From the NCBI GenBank assembly GCA_037178975.1, contig JASJZH010000003.1, positions 1,302,001-1,366,000 of the forward strand: a stretch of DNA of 64,000 nt. Reading direction: 5' to 3'. Below the pieces are notes generated by a model. It did not search any database, had not been told where the DNA came from, and saw nothing but the letters and a program-made list of their open reading frames with translations. This document shows positions 10,340-21,436 of this stretch, piece after piece; position 1 is the first letter of the stretch, and each line of letters begins with the position of its first letter. Both the position numbers and the translations under genes were made by a program. The DNA comes from Oscheius tipulae. Taxonomy: Eukaryota > Nematoda > Chromadorea > Rhabditida > Rhabditidae.

Positions 10340-12601
10340 GTTGATACGGTTAAGAGCAAAGTAGAAACAACCTCACTGGATCATGGCCGATATCTAGCCG
10401 GGAACAGTTAGCTGCTTCTTGAATAGCCTTGCACTGTAATCCAGATCTGGCGATGAACGTCGCCCTAGAAGATATGCTTTGCCCTTCTGGACGCAGACAC
10501 CAAACAAGGGGTTCCAACAACCTTAGAATGCATTTTGAGCACCAGACTGTCACCCCACAGGAGTTCGAAGGTATACTCAGCATTCTCTGAGCAATACGTT
10601 CCTTTGCAGAAACTCAAACTAAGCTATGTATTTTGATGTCTCTCTTTGAATAGGAAGATAAGAATTGTAGTTTGAAGGACACCTTGGCCGTGATAGCAGC
10701 TAATGAATGATATCTTCATGTAAATCCTATTCAATACTTTTTGTCCTTTGGCAGCTTGCAAAAGAATCTTTGTCTCTCAATTATCTTCTTGTACGGCTCA
10801 CAGCAGCTCTTGTTGGGATAGAGACATGGTGCAGATAGAGGTTCTGGTCTCTCTGTCTGTTGAAACTTTTATTGATGTTTGCTTTATGTTAAAGCAAATG
10901 TTGTAAACACCCCATGCCTCCATCTCAGTGCCGTCTACTTGCTCGCACATTCGTGTCGGGAGTCCTCACCGTATTGTATTGCAGAAATGAGGAAATAGTT
11001 GTCGTTGAATGAAACTTTTAATTACTTCATCCTCTATTTCTCTGACTGATGAGCAGCGTGGTCTGTTGCTAAAGAGCCAGTTAAGATGAAGCGAGGAAAT
11101 GCAGCAGCATCTTCTCGCTGAACACCAGATGAGGTGTCAAAGTGTTCAGATCAACTTCTTTATCTGTCTATCTCTCAAAAAATTATAACCTGTTCTCGAA
11201 GTTTCTATTTTGAGATGACTGCTCCATGACTCATTGGTTCGACGACGACCTCGTTCAAGCGGCTGTTCAAAGCTTTGTCGTAGATTGTATCATCAAATTC
11301 CCATTAGTTTGTATTTATTGCCCTGCCGATGCAGCATGCGAGTCACACCTGTGAAAGCATTGAACTGTGCCGAGGCAGCCGTTTTGTTGTGAGAATGAGC
11401 TTAGAGTTCCTTTATATTTCTGTCTCCCTGCGTCCCTGTGTCCCTCTGCCTCTCTGTCTCCATTCAACAGCCGTCCACCAAAGTTTCACCCCAATGAGTC
11501 ACACATGTTTGTTTCGGCCGCCTCATTAAGTTTTTATTTGCAACACATGTTCACATGGCTCCGTCCCAGTGTTATCTACTTGTTCATTCATTCGTAGCAG
11601 GAGCCCACCGTATTGTTGCTTTTATGTCGACTTCACTTAGCCTAAAAACACAATTTCTCATTCCTCTCTTCAACAAACAATCATATTATCGAAGACGGCA
11701 TTCAACATATATCCTTACATTAAAAACTTTGAGCTGTTTTGGTCATACCCGATTTGTTCAGGATTTTGACCTGTCGAGACCTGTCAGAACTTGTCATTTT
11801 CATCAATCCGACTCGGGCTATTTTTTCTGACGGCCTTTAGCACTTTTCTTTGCGAGCAATCTCTGTTTGTAGACCTTATGTTCTAGAGCAGCTTTGGAAT
11901 TGCTTTTTCTTTTCTCTGACAGTGTCTTCTCTGACTACATTGAATTTTTCGCACATGTTCCAGAGTTTGAGCAAGCTGTGAATGTGGTGGTACCGTCCAG
12001 AATCTGGAAACCGAAGCTTAGGTAGGGATGCATAAGGGAGGGAGAGACAGAGAGTGACAGAGAGGGACAGATCTCGACTCTTATTTCAACCTGTCCCATC
12101 ACATTTCCAATATTGGCAATAACTTCTTTTAGACAACACAATTTCTGAACAACATAATTTGCTTGCTTTTGTTTCGCAGGGATGCAAGCAGAGTTTTAGT
12201 AGTGGATATAAAACCTTTTCTGACAATTATATTGTTTGACTAGTAAACTTCTTCAGGAAGAGGCATTTTAGGTGCCACGTTGAAAGAGATAAGACTAGGA
12301 TTATACCGTCTTACAGGCCAGTTTCTTATCACTGCGCTTGCCCTTCTCTTTCCAAACATATCATAGGCCTTTATTTGCTCCCCTACCAATGTAACTAGTG
12401 TACTTTTTCAGTCTCCTTGCCAACTCCCATTCGACTGTAGGGTTCCAACTTTTTTTTTCTCTCTTCTAATATTCATCATGTGTCTCCATCGACTATTTAT
12501 TTGCTGTCTTTCCGTTCAATACCACAGTGGCCAGCTTGTACCAATGACATCAATTTTAGATATCCAACAATCTTGAACTATCGAACGAGAAGATCAAAAA
12601 A
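10340..12601. other. Gene-poor stretch with diverged duplications
   Basis: No convincing gene. A diverged direct duplication is visible between about 10890-10985 and 11530-11620 (shared TCTACTTG.TC....CATTCGT and CACCGTATTGT). Around 12128-12175 the sequence resembles 40095-40143 (GACAACACAA.TTCTG.ACAACATA). Confidence 0.4.
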
Positions 12602-13623
12602 ATGTCTGAAGATGAATGGTCTGAAAGTGAATTGTGTGAAAAGTCCAACAGAAAAAAACTTAGATTTGTAAGATCATTAAAGTAATTTACGAAACATCTT
12701 TAGGCTCCTGTCGATAATCCTATCTATGAGAGGGTGATGGCACAAATCCAAGAAAAACAAGGATGCAAATACAAAAATACCAATTTTCTGATGTGCAAAA
12801 TATGCCGGGAATTAGTCGAAGAGACATCTAGTTCACTGTGGGTTTATTTTATATTTTTTTAATTGATACTTGAAGAAGAGACCACAAGAAGAGACACCCT
12901 GCCCTGGTAGAGGATTACATAAACGATCCCGAAATCTCAGCTGCAGCAGATGCTGTTAAAAAAAAGGTGACAAATATCTTCCATTGTGGTAATAAAATAA
13001 TTCAGGTGTTCAAAAAAAAAGATATCCTGAAAAACAAGATAGTTTACTGCTTAATCGACGGACGAAATAAATGTGCTGAAATTAGAGGACTGGGTGCACA
13101 ACCTGCTGTATTTTATGTCGGGATCGGGAGCACAGTAAACATTCCAAGTGTACTAAACGCAATGTATTTTAAGGATCGCCCGAAAAAGCACTTCGAACGT
13201 ACAAGAGTCGAGAAGATCACAACGAAGAATGATCGAATCAGAGCAATCTGGGCCCAAGAGAAACCCGTGATCACGGTTCAAATGGGATCGTTCAACGTGT
13301 ATGAAGCTGCTCGCTGGGAAGCTGCACTGATCAACTATTTCCAAGGCCAGCTCACCAACAAAGTAACTCCCGTACTCGACGATTATCAACTAGATAAACA
13401 AGAAAACGACGTTCTGGCTGTGTCGGTGCTCAATGAGTTGCTCAGCAATTTGAATATCGCGGATCAAGTTGGAGAATGTTTTGAAGAGAACGGATGGAGA
13501 CCGAGACAGATAGTTTCTGAGATAGGACGTGCTGGTGGCAAAGGTGGTTTTGTACCTGATTCTGTATCCACTCTTCTTCCCAATTGTGATCAATCTGGAG
13601 CTGACGTTGAAGACCTTAACTAA
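12602..13623 (+). CDS. GIY-YIG nuclease-like protein with N-terminal zinc finger
   Basis: Four exons close in frame at 301 aa: 12602-12667, 12704-12837, 12879-12966, 13006-13623. Near residues 48-75 is a C2H2/BED-like finger (CKICRELVEETSSSLDHKKRH). The rest matches the GIY-YIG fold as used in ANKLE1/LEM-3-type and related eukaryotic proteins: KIVYCLIDG as strand 1, AVFYVGIGS as the YIG strand, DRPKKH helix, IRAIWAQEKPVITVQMGS, then EAARWEAALINYF with the acidic residue expected at the metal site. Known family members cut branched or damaged DNA; nuclease activity here is inference. A 60-bp piece of this gene (AVFYVGIGSTVNIP region) is duplicated inside the Tc1 remnant at 15957. Confidence 0.75.
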
Positions 13624-15520
13624 TAATCAAAGATATGACAGTTTAATCTAGACCCGAAACTTTTATTTGCATTTTTCAATAAAACTTTAAAAGTGCCAAA
13701 GTTCCCAGTTTTTGTAATGGCTCAGTGAACTCATTGGATGACATAATTTAAAACTATGGCGACGAAAGAAGTAGTCGTGGTCTTGAGAGGTTTGGGTTAT
13801 CTCGCTTTTTTTGCAACGTTATTGCATTTTATTTGCATTTTTCGTTTAATCTAGACCCGTCTAACCCGTACCGTATCGGTCTTCCAAATATTGCGAGACA
13901 AGTGCAGATCCCCCTTCCATCCTCCTCCTTTCGGTTCTTGTTTTCTCTAAAGTTTTCTGTTGTTCCGCAAATGACGTTCCCTCAAGTCACTCGTTTTCCC
14001 ACTTTTCTAACCTCTCTTTTGCTCTAAAACCACCTAGCTATTTTTGCCTGAATAAAAATACAAAACCCACTCTTCTCTCTCTAAAATAATCAGATTGTGT
14101 CCCCCAAAGACAACACTATGTATGTGTTTTGGAAGGGGATGATGCCACTGAGAGAGATAGACAGTCCGGCCTGGCGACATGCTTTGCAGAGAACAGAGAC
14201 AGACAGACAGTGGAATAGAGAGACAGATAGACGGTGAAACAGAGAGACAATATACAGAGAGGCAGAGGAAGAACTCAAACTCTTGTTACGTCGATGCCGT
14301 GTCGTATTTTTGAATGTATTCAGAGAAATGGTGGTGTTACGCACTATTAGATCTCTTCTGATTTATTTAATAAACATTTGTTAATTATTTTAAGCGTTTT
14401 TGTCTAGTGACCCTATAATTTTGCACCAAGGCTTCTGCAACTCTTTTAGTAAAAATACCCGCCTTATCTTAAAAAAAAAACGTCTGAGCTGCTGAAGCAT
14501 ACCTACCCAGGGGTTTTGAAAGCCGCCGAATCCGCTGGTGCAACTCCTAAAACCTCAAAACGCCATCCCGCGCCAGGATGCACAAAAAACTCGGTGGCCC
14601 TATAATTTTGCACCGCACTGTATTTGCTCAACTCACGACACTCTCAATGCAGCTTTCATCCACCCGATTCTTACCCTATTTTCAAGCATTTAGTCAATTC
14701 TTTGACTCCTCGCATAGATCACGTAGCCTCCCAAGAGGTCACAGAGGGTCGAATACCCAAAACTAGGGGGTGCACGCATGTTTACTAAAATTGGAACTCT
14801 GACAAGAGAACTTGAACCAAAGGTTCTTTTTCCGTTGTGAGGGAATCCAACGGAAAAAGAAACAAATTCGGCTTCGGAGCATGCCTAACTTGTTTCGGCC
14901 CTTCAGCCCACTTCTTTACGACCACTTCGTCGCTTTTCAAATATCCTTTGGGAAAGTACATGAGTACACTGAGAGACAGAGATACAGAGCGACAGAGAGA
15001 CAGAAACAAGACAAGCCTTTGTGCTGTTTGTCATATTTTTAGTTGAGCCTAACATGGAGAGTTTTCTTCTCACGCATTGCTGCGCCTCGCAATATTGTAA
15101 TATTCTTTTTGTGTCTTTGTGCATGTCTTTGCACATCCGATGACAATGAATAATGTTCTCATTGTAGGCGGGTTTAATTATTGGCATTCCACGGCTGTAA
15201 CGATAAAGAGCCTATGCATTCCTAACGTTAATTGTTAACCGAACCGTTGTGTTTAAAAGAACCCACCGAGTGTTGAAATAAATGTTGGACTGGAACCAAT
15301 TTCTCATTGGTATCAGACGTGGCCATTGAACCCGAATAGTATATTCCGCGACAAAAGTTTTCACACCTGGATTTTTATGATAATGAAATGCATGCAACCT
15401 GAAAGTACGGCAGCAAACTAGTATTCAAGGGAGAATAACATCACATAAGTTTCAAACAAAACGATGAAGTAGAATGTTTTTTATTTCAAAATATCCGAAA
15501 TATCCGTGACAAAAGTATTG
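13624..15520. other. Intergenic, with Tc1-like terminal-repeat fragments
   Basis: No gene recognised. Two direct copies of a motif like CCCTATAATTTTGCACC occur near 14411 and 14602; the second runs GGCCCTATAATTTTGCACCG and then CACTGTA, which looks like a Tc1/mariner inverted-repeat end. A long GACAGA-type run lies at 14190-14270 and another at 14970-15005. Confidence 0.4.
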
Positions 15521-15522
15521 GT

Positions 15523-15956
15523 ACAGTTTGCGTGCATAGAGTTTTTCAACATTTTTGTGACTATTTTGCTATTTACTTTTTTTATTTACAATTTATTGAC
15601 CGTTTTGTAAATTTCAGGAATAAGAATGCGAAGCAACTTATTATCAGCAGTTATGCGGGTGTGAAATCTTTTCGCCGCGTAGCTCAAATCTTCGGGATCA
15701 GCAAGACGACTGTGATGTCCGTTATCAAGAAAAAGAAGTCTAGAAGGATGACCTAAAAAGTTCAGACCACGTGACGTACGAAGGCTGAAGCGACACATTA
15801 TCTCTGAAACTAGAGCCTGTTGTCGTCTAACATCGCGTTCCATTCAACGCATCTTGGGTGTGGATTGTGATAGACGTACCATTCAACGCGTGCTCAAGAG
15901 CAACAACATTCTCTACTTTCATCAGAAAAAGTTGCTTCTCAGTGGCGTTGACAAGA
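15523..15956 (+). pseudogene. Tc1-type transposase, N-terminal fragment
   Basis: The translation shows two helix-turn-helix units of a Tc1 DNA-binding domain: SFRRVAQIFGISKTTVMSV, then after a frameshift and stop RSIQRILGVDCDRRTIQRVL, followed by QKKLLLS, which corresponds to the KKPLLS boundary before the DDE domain. The catalytic domain is missing. The motif GACAAAAGTATTGGTACAG just upstream (from about 15508) resembles a Tc1-type terminal repeat. The reading frame is broken in at least two places. Confidence 0.65.
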
Positions 15957-16260
15957 CGTCGGCTGTATTTTATGTCGAGATCAGGAGCACTGTAAACATT
16001 CCAAATGTACTAAATGCAATGCATACTTTTTTGTTGAAGCGACACTGGCTAACAAAGAATGTTGAAAATTGCCGAGAAATACTTCTCGGCAGCGTTAGAT
16101 AGTGTTAAACCACCAGGTGAGGAGCACAGAAGTAACAGTGGCTCCGACAATCAGCCTAACAAAGAACCAGAGATCAGGCAGATATTACGACAGGCAGGAC
16201 AGCAAATTTACTTGAGAACTGTGGATGACACAATGCTTGGTTCGAAAGACTCAGGGTAAA
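15957..16260 (+). pseudogene. GIY-YIG gene fragment fused to the Tc1 remnant
   Basis: Positions 15960-16025 are about 85-90 percent identical by eye to 13102-13167 of the GIY-YIG gene (SAVFYVEIRSTVNIPNVLNA against PAVFYVGIGSTVNIPSVLNA). It starts abruptly after the Tc1 boundary. The open frame that follows (EKYFSAALDSVKPPGEE to GSKDSG) has no recognised relative. Confidence 0.6.
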
Positions 16261-16904
16261 AGTAGGGTAGGGGGTCTGAATAAAAGTTATTATCCTTGAA
16301 TCTAACCACGTGATCAATTCCTAGCTGTACAAGTGGGCTACCTGACATTTCTGGATCGGACAAGTTCATCTGAAAGCACAACTCCGGATTGAAAAAAAAA
16401 TAGAATTTCGTAGAACCAAAACCGTAAACCGCTTTCTTTCCGAAAAATATCAGAAAGCACTCATGTCAGGTGGAGCTTCCAAGAGAGATGTGATGGGCTT
16501 GCCGAAGACGGGCCAGCAGACTTCCTTGGGTACTGGCCGAGAATGTGGATGACACTCAGTTTGGTCCGAAAAACTCCGGGTTAGAGGATATGAGATCTGA
16601 AAAGTAGAGTCTCTTTAGATTTTCTGACACTGTCTCTCTATCTCTTTGTCCCTTGAAAAAGCTTATGTGATTTATTTCAAGCTCACTAGGAATTAAAAGG
16701 AAGTTAGAAGGTGATGGTTCTTTGAAAAACATGATCTGAAATCACGCTAGAGGCTCTAAATAGGAGGTAAGTTTTACTTTTTGGGTGAAAAAACAAGCAG
16801 AGATAATGAGACAGAAAGGCACTTTATCATGAGTCGATGTCTCTGTTATCTTTGTGTTCTGAAAGCTCGCCAGTATTGTATCTCCCAAACATCATTTTCG
16901 CAAA

Positions 16905-17315
16905 GAGACGCGAATAGATCTGTCTCAAACTCTTGGAGGCACATTCTGTCCACCGGGCCACCAAGACCGCTGCTCAGTTATGAGAAGGCGACTGTCCCAG
17001 AGCTTGTTCAAGAAATACAGGCTCTGCTGTATTCATAGAGCGGAAGACCGACAGCTCCTCCATCTTTGGAAATGGAACAGGTGCAAAAGTGCAGCAGGTG
17101 CTGAGACTTTGAATTCGGCGAGTACAGTCACTGTCACTATTACTGCCATCACCATTTGTTTTGTAATTTTCTGGCTAATGTTTGTCAAAATTTACTTTGT
17201 CCTCTTTGACCCTGAAAAATTCCTGATATTGCATTGGATCATTGCATCCATTTTGTTCAATTACTTCTCTTGCTACGCCTGCTGCTGTGTCAAGCCGATA
17301 TGGGACATTTCATGA
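16905..17315 (+). pseudogene. Decayed copy of the 26-kb PPxY membrane gene
   Basis: The first part matches the gene at 25977 closely (ILSTGPPRPLLSYEKATVPE against TLSTRPPRPPSYEEATVPEL), but the start codon is lost and the frame hits TAG at 17036. A downstream frame encodes two hydrophobic segments (ITAITICFVIFWLMFVKIYF, and IIASILFNYFSCYACCCVK) with the Cys-rich end typical of the family. The PPSY motif has changed to PLLSY. Confidence 0.7.
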
Positions 17316-17470
17316 GCGCTTCGGGTTTGGTAAAATCATAAGACTTTTTTTTAAATTTCTCATCGACGAAACGTCATTGTCGTCGTTATCTTGTTTGGGT
17401 CTTTTTGCATTTCTTCACATGGGGAGGGGGATAAGCGTTACGGTCATTGCTACCCAGACTTTTCTCCGGA

Positions 17471-18006
17471 ATGAACGATGGCTACATCATCCAAAGCCGT
17501 TCTCCCAGCCCATCCGGACGACTGTCTTCTTTACCTAACTACGGAGAAGTTCAAAGAAGCGCGGCAGAGTCTATCATGGCTATTGACGAGACAGACTGTC
17601 CTAGCTATGAGGTAAATTTTCTGCCTCTCTGTCTCTCGAATCTTCTTCAATTGAAAACTTTCAGCAAGCAATTCTTCAACCTTTCATCGCTCTCAACGCT
17701 GATAGAACGGTTCGCGCTCCTGTTCCAGCAGTATATGTTCCTAGTCCAGTTCTTCAGATTACAGCCCACAGAGCTCCAGAGGACTCACAGAACGGACCCC
17801 TCAAATACTTTACAAAATACAAAGTATTCTGCTATAAGCCCATCTGCTGCATTGGCCTATTCACTGGATGGCTGACCTTTGTGATATTGTATTTTGCTAT
17901 TGTCGCCCCTAACTATCTTATTGTCCATGGGTTGATTGCATCTGCTTTATACTTTCTCACTATTGGGATCGTCATAGCTGCATGCCGTCACTGTTTTTCT
18001 AAATAA
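17471..18006 (+). CDS. PPxY/PSYE-family two-helix membrane protein
   Basis: Two exons, 17471-17611 and 17665-18006, closed frame of 160 aa. The 47-codon first exon has LPNYGE with Tyr24 and ends CPSYE (43-47) exactly at the donor; exon 2 begins QA, as in the relatives at 22.5 and 23.4 kb. A proline-rich linker (APVPAVYVPSPVLQ) leads to two transmembrane helices (CCIGLFTGWLTFVILYFAIV, and IASALYFLTIGIVIAAC) and a short basic tail. Short Pro-x-Tyr motifs of this kind bind WW domains of Nedd4-type ubiquitin ligases (known for PPxY); the first motif here is LPxY. Role as a membrane adaptor is inference. Confidence 0.85.
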
Positions 18007-19147
18007 AACGAGAAAATCTAAAAATGACTTTTATACTGCCTAACGCGTCTTGTACACAAATCAAATAGATTCTTGACCTGGAGTTCTTGTACTTTCTGTA
18101 TGTATGTGTGAGTTGTTAGGCAGTCTTTAAAATAATTATGATGCTTTATGGTTAAAGAAACTCTGTCGAACATTTCAAGGAAGCAAAGAGAGGAAATGAT
18201 ATCAGCCTGAGGGCAGGAGATCAAATTTCATTTCAATTTCTCATCCAATCCATCTTGTGAAACAATTTTTCCTAATTTCACGCTCTTTCTTTCATAAGAA
18301 TTTGACGCGGTTGGAAGGGTTTCGGAGGCCGATTTTGTTACGCGAACAAAAATACAAATGATTGTACGAGCGTCTAGGTTATCACCTTTTTATCTCTTGC
18401 TCTCCCTAAAAAATGCCGATCGACCGTCATGAATATTTTCACCCTTCGTTTGGGTACGTTCTCAAAGCGGACATCGAGGTAAGAATGGTTTTTGGTACAG
18501 GCTACCGTTAGTGATATGTCAGCTTCCAAAGGTCGAGGACCCACATTGACAGACACCCGGAAAATGTTGGGTATACTGAAGGGGGGATGTGACAGTACAA
18601 TAAAGACTGAGGGATATTAAGTTGACAGAGGGAAGGCTGGCCGCAGAAGCTAAATAATTATTGCGGTCGAAACAAATTATGTACCTAATTAGAGTATTTG
18701 TAAGTGGATTCTGATTGCTTTGAAACTGGTTTGGAATTCACTACAGTTACTTATTGCTTGGCACTTATTAGATTCTGGACCCCAAGGCGAATAGATAGAG
18801 AGATGGTGATGGCCAGATGGAGAAAGAGATACCCATTATTTTCCAGGCTATTCATCGTTCAACAGTCTCGCTGCTACTCTGTGGCATAGACACTTGTTCG
18901 TCCACTAGATCTCAAGATCTATGGATCTTCAGATGTTTCCTATACCTTCCTTCTATTGTTAGCATTGCCGTTGTCCTTCTATTTCTGTGGGTCGATCGTA
19001 GTTTTGAGACGACATTTTCTTATAAACTCCATTATGCATATCTTTACCGATAAAGTTATTTTATGTCAAAACCGATAGACAGAGACAGACCCTTTCGACC
19101 TGTACTGACACCAAAAGCTGTCCAGTACAATGGTTTATTCAAAAAGA
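18007..19147. other. Intergenic, no gene recognised
   Basis: Open frames on both strands here have no recognisable domains, signal peptides or splice chains. Nothing else notable. Confidence 0.4.
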
Positions 19148-19391
19148 TTAGTGCTTCTTCTTGTCCTTCTTTCTCTTCCCACTCCCAGAACTCTCGATTT
19201 CGGCCGCCAGCTCATCAACAGTTTTACCATTGTTCTGTTCATGTTGAGTGTACCAGCCCTAAAAACGGCATGAACTAGAAGGAAAGCGTAAGGCAACAGA
19301 TAAGAAAAGAGTAAATAGTCACCTGCGCCTGTTTTTCCTTCTTGGCAGTTTTCTTCTTTTTCAGAGTGGAGTAAATGGTGGCAGTAGGCAT
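19148..19391 (-). CDS. Small lysine-rich protein
   Basis: Two exons (19391-19323 and 19258-19148) close in frame at 59 aa. The N-terminal half is MPTATIYSTLKKKKTAKKEK; exon 2 starts GWYTQHEQNNGKTVDEL and ends GKRKKDKKKH. Both ends are strongly basic, suggesting a nucleic-acid-associated or nuclear protein, but I do not recognise the family. A TATA-like element is 45 bp upstream of the ATG and a minus-strand AATAAA overlaps the region just after the stop. Confidence 0.6.
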
Positions 19392-19434
19392 ATTGAGGGA
19401 ATATCAGTGACACTTCAAGCATTCAGCAGCGCGG

Positions 19435-19441
19435 TTTTATA
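19435..19441 (-). promoter_or_regulatory. TATA box of the small lysine-rich gene
   Basis: The minus strand reads TATAAAA, 44 bp upstream of the ATG at 19391, implying a very short leader as for the lectin gene at 5995. Confidence 0.5.
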
Positions 19442-19632
19442 GTGGTGTTGGAGAAATTGCCTAGAGGAGAAATTAGAGAAGGGCACCCAATTTCTGACTG
19501 GTCACGTGGGGAAGGTGAGCTATAAACAGGTGTTAGTAGAAAACAAGAAGAGACAGAGAGACGGACAGACAAGGCACCAATAGCACCGCTTCATTTGTAA
19601 TATTTTCAAACAGAACTCTTCTTTGATCCCTT

Positions 19633-20153
19633 TTACACCAGACCTCTGACGAAAAGTTTCTTGAAGCAGAGTACAGTCAACTTTCCTCCGAAGAGCAGAA
19701 CAATGAGAGGCAGTGTACAGACAATAATTCCGCTATTGATAACCGGCCCTATCTTCAGGAGTCGAAAAAGAGTAGTGAAAATTCCATAAGACGCCAAAAT
19801 CTCTATACTACTAAAGCGCAATGGTCCGTGCGTCACTACGAGAAAAAGCTGGCAAGCCATGGCATGTCCTGAATTTAATTGCAAGTCGGTTTCGGGAAAA
19901 ATCTGAGAACTTCTTCTATTGGAGCCGCCTGTTTTCACTACAAAGTCAAGACAAAAAGCAGCGAAGCCGTCGGAGGCAGCAGGTCTGCGAAGTGAAGTTT
20001 CTCGCAAGCGGAACATTTTAACCGTAGAAGTAGGTAAGTTGAAGTTTTGGGGAGGATAATGTCTAAGGATGAAGTCATAGTCAAGACGAAAATCCAACTT
20101 ACGACAAATAGACTGGTGAAGAGACATCCCAAGTCAGACGCCAAGTTGACCAT
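19633..20153 (-). CDS. Small hydrophobic membrane protein
   Basis: Exon 1 20153-20103 (MVNLASDLGCLFTSLFV) and exon 2 19800-19633 close in frame at 72 aa. Exon 2 encodes ILASYGIFTTLFRLLKIG and VINSGIIVCTLPLIVLLFGG, then a basic tail, giving two to three hydrophobic segments. The 302-nt intron is mostly a dispersed repeat shared with a CTNNBL1 intron at 51.95 kb, and the repeat's end supplies the splice acceptor (TATAGAG on the minus strand). An alternative N-terminus from upstream in-frame GTG is less likely. Confidence 0.5.
19801..19985. repeat. Helitron-like or other dispersed element in an intron
   Basis: From CTCTATACTACTAAAGCGCA onward this matches 51948-52110: shared blocks include ACTACTAAAGCGCAATGG, CCGTGCGTCA, ACGAGAAAAA, GCTGGCA and GCCGCCTGTT. 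A sharp end at CTCTA followed by TA-rich sequence is reminiscent of Helitron 5' ends, but no 3' hairpin with CTRR was identified, so the class is tentative. Confidence 0.55.
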
Positions 20154-21430
20154 TCCTTTTCTCTGTCTAGGCCGCTTTATCGGGTATTTGTTGAACACAG
20201 GCGAGGCATACAGTGATTAAAACACGGTTGCAGTGACCCGACGCACTATTGCATACAACACGGGCAACACACTTTTATAGTATTTCCCGTTTTGTATGCA
20301 TAATCCTAGTATTTCGTATTTTCATGTATTTCAGCCTAATTACTACGATATTGAATTGATTTTTTTTTGCTTTCTACGCCCATTCTGTCAATTAAAAACA
20401 TGTTTACTGGCTCCCTATTGCTACGAAAACGCGTGAAAAAAGTGTTTCAGCGAAGAGAGCTGCCAAAAGGTTTTTTTTTTTAAACAAAAACACGACTTTT
20501 GGGTTGATGCTGTAACATTAGGCTGGAAAAACTGCTCATGACAGTTTAAAAAGAGTGCTGATGGCTTTAGCCGCATCTCCGACACAAAATAAACTAGTCT
20601 CAATGCTTTAGCAGCCAATTTATTTATTCTTTCTCTCATCAATTTTTTCCTGCAAAAGCTAATTTTCAGACGCCGCCGAGAAGGAGGAGCGAGCAGGTTG
20701 GTTCAATTTCCCTTTTTTTTGCGATGCGGGTCGAACTTGAATCGTTCGGGCAGAGAGCGAACACGTTGCCATTTATAGTCTATTTCCAACGTTCGCATAC
20801 GAATTCTTTAAAAGTAGAATGCGAATGGTCTCGCGGCACGGTCTCTAAAAATCCGGCGCAAATTCAATTTTTTTTCGTTTTTTTTTTTTTAAAAATGCCA
20901 ATACACGGTATTTAGCAAGAAAGTGGTCTGAAGCCGGTTGTTCTCAATGTTTTCTTAAGTCATAGAGGTTACTAATGCAGTCTTTTTCAGATATGAGAAA
21001 TAATAGCTTCGTTGATGTGTGTGAACTGATATTCTGCTGAAAATCTATTTTAGTTAGAAACCTCCCACAAATCGGCCCGTTCTTGAATGCCGTCTTGTTC
21101 AAGAAGAAAAAGATAAAACGGGGCACCAGACTCTGTGCCAAAACTGTAACTGTCGTCTCTCGTGTCCACCGCTTCCTGACTAAGCTCTCCGCCGCTGTCG
21201 GTTCCTCGTTTGCTGATCTCCGCAATCCTGTTAGTCTAACATCTCGCGCCTGTGGAATCAGCGTGTAAGCAGTCAGGAACACCATAAGCATGCCAAGAAT
21301 AATTCTGAGTTCTCTGACGATGAGGTTGCCGTGCTTCCAAAATGCAGCGATCACGCAATTGTCTGTCAAACTCCCAGTTTGAAGAGCAAACGTTTGTTCA
21401 ATAAGGTCCCATCTGATATCTTGGGAGAAA
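20154..21430. other. AT-rich stretch upstream of the transposase, no gene assigned
   Basis: Homopolymer-rich sequence with long T runs at 20364, 20471, 20711 and 20878. Long frames on both strands at 20940-21447 do not resemble known proteins; part of this may be the 5' region of the transposon whose DDE domain follows. Confidence 0.35.
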
Positions 21431-21436
21431 TTTGCG

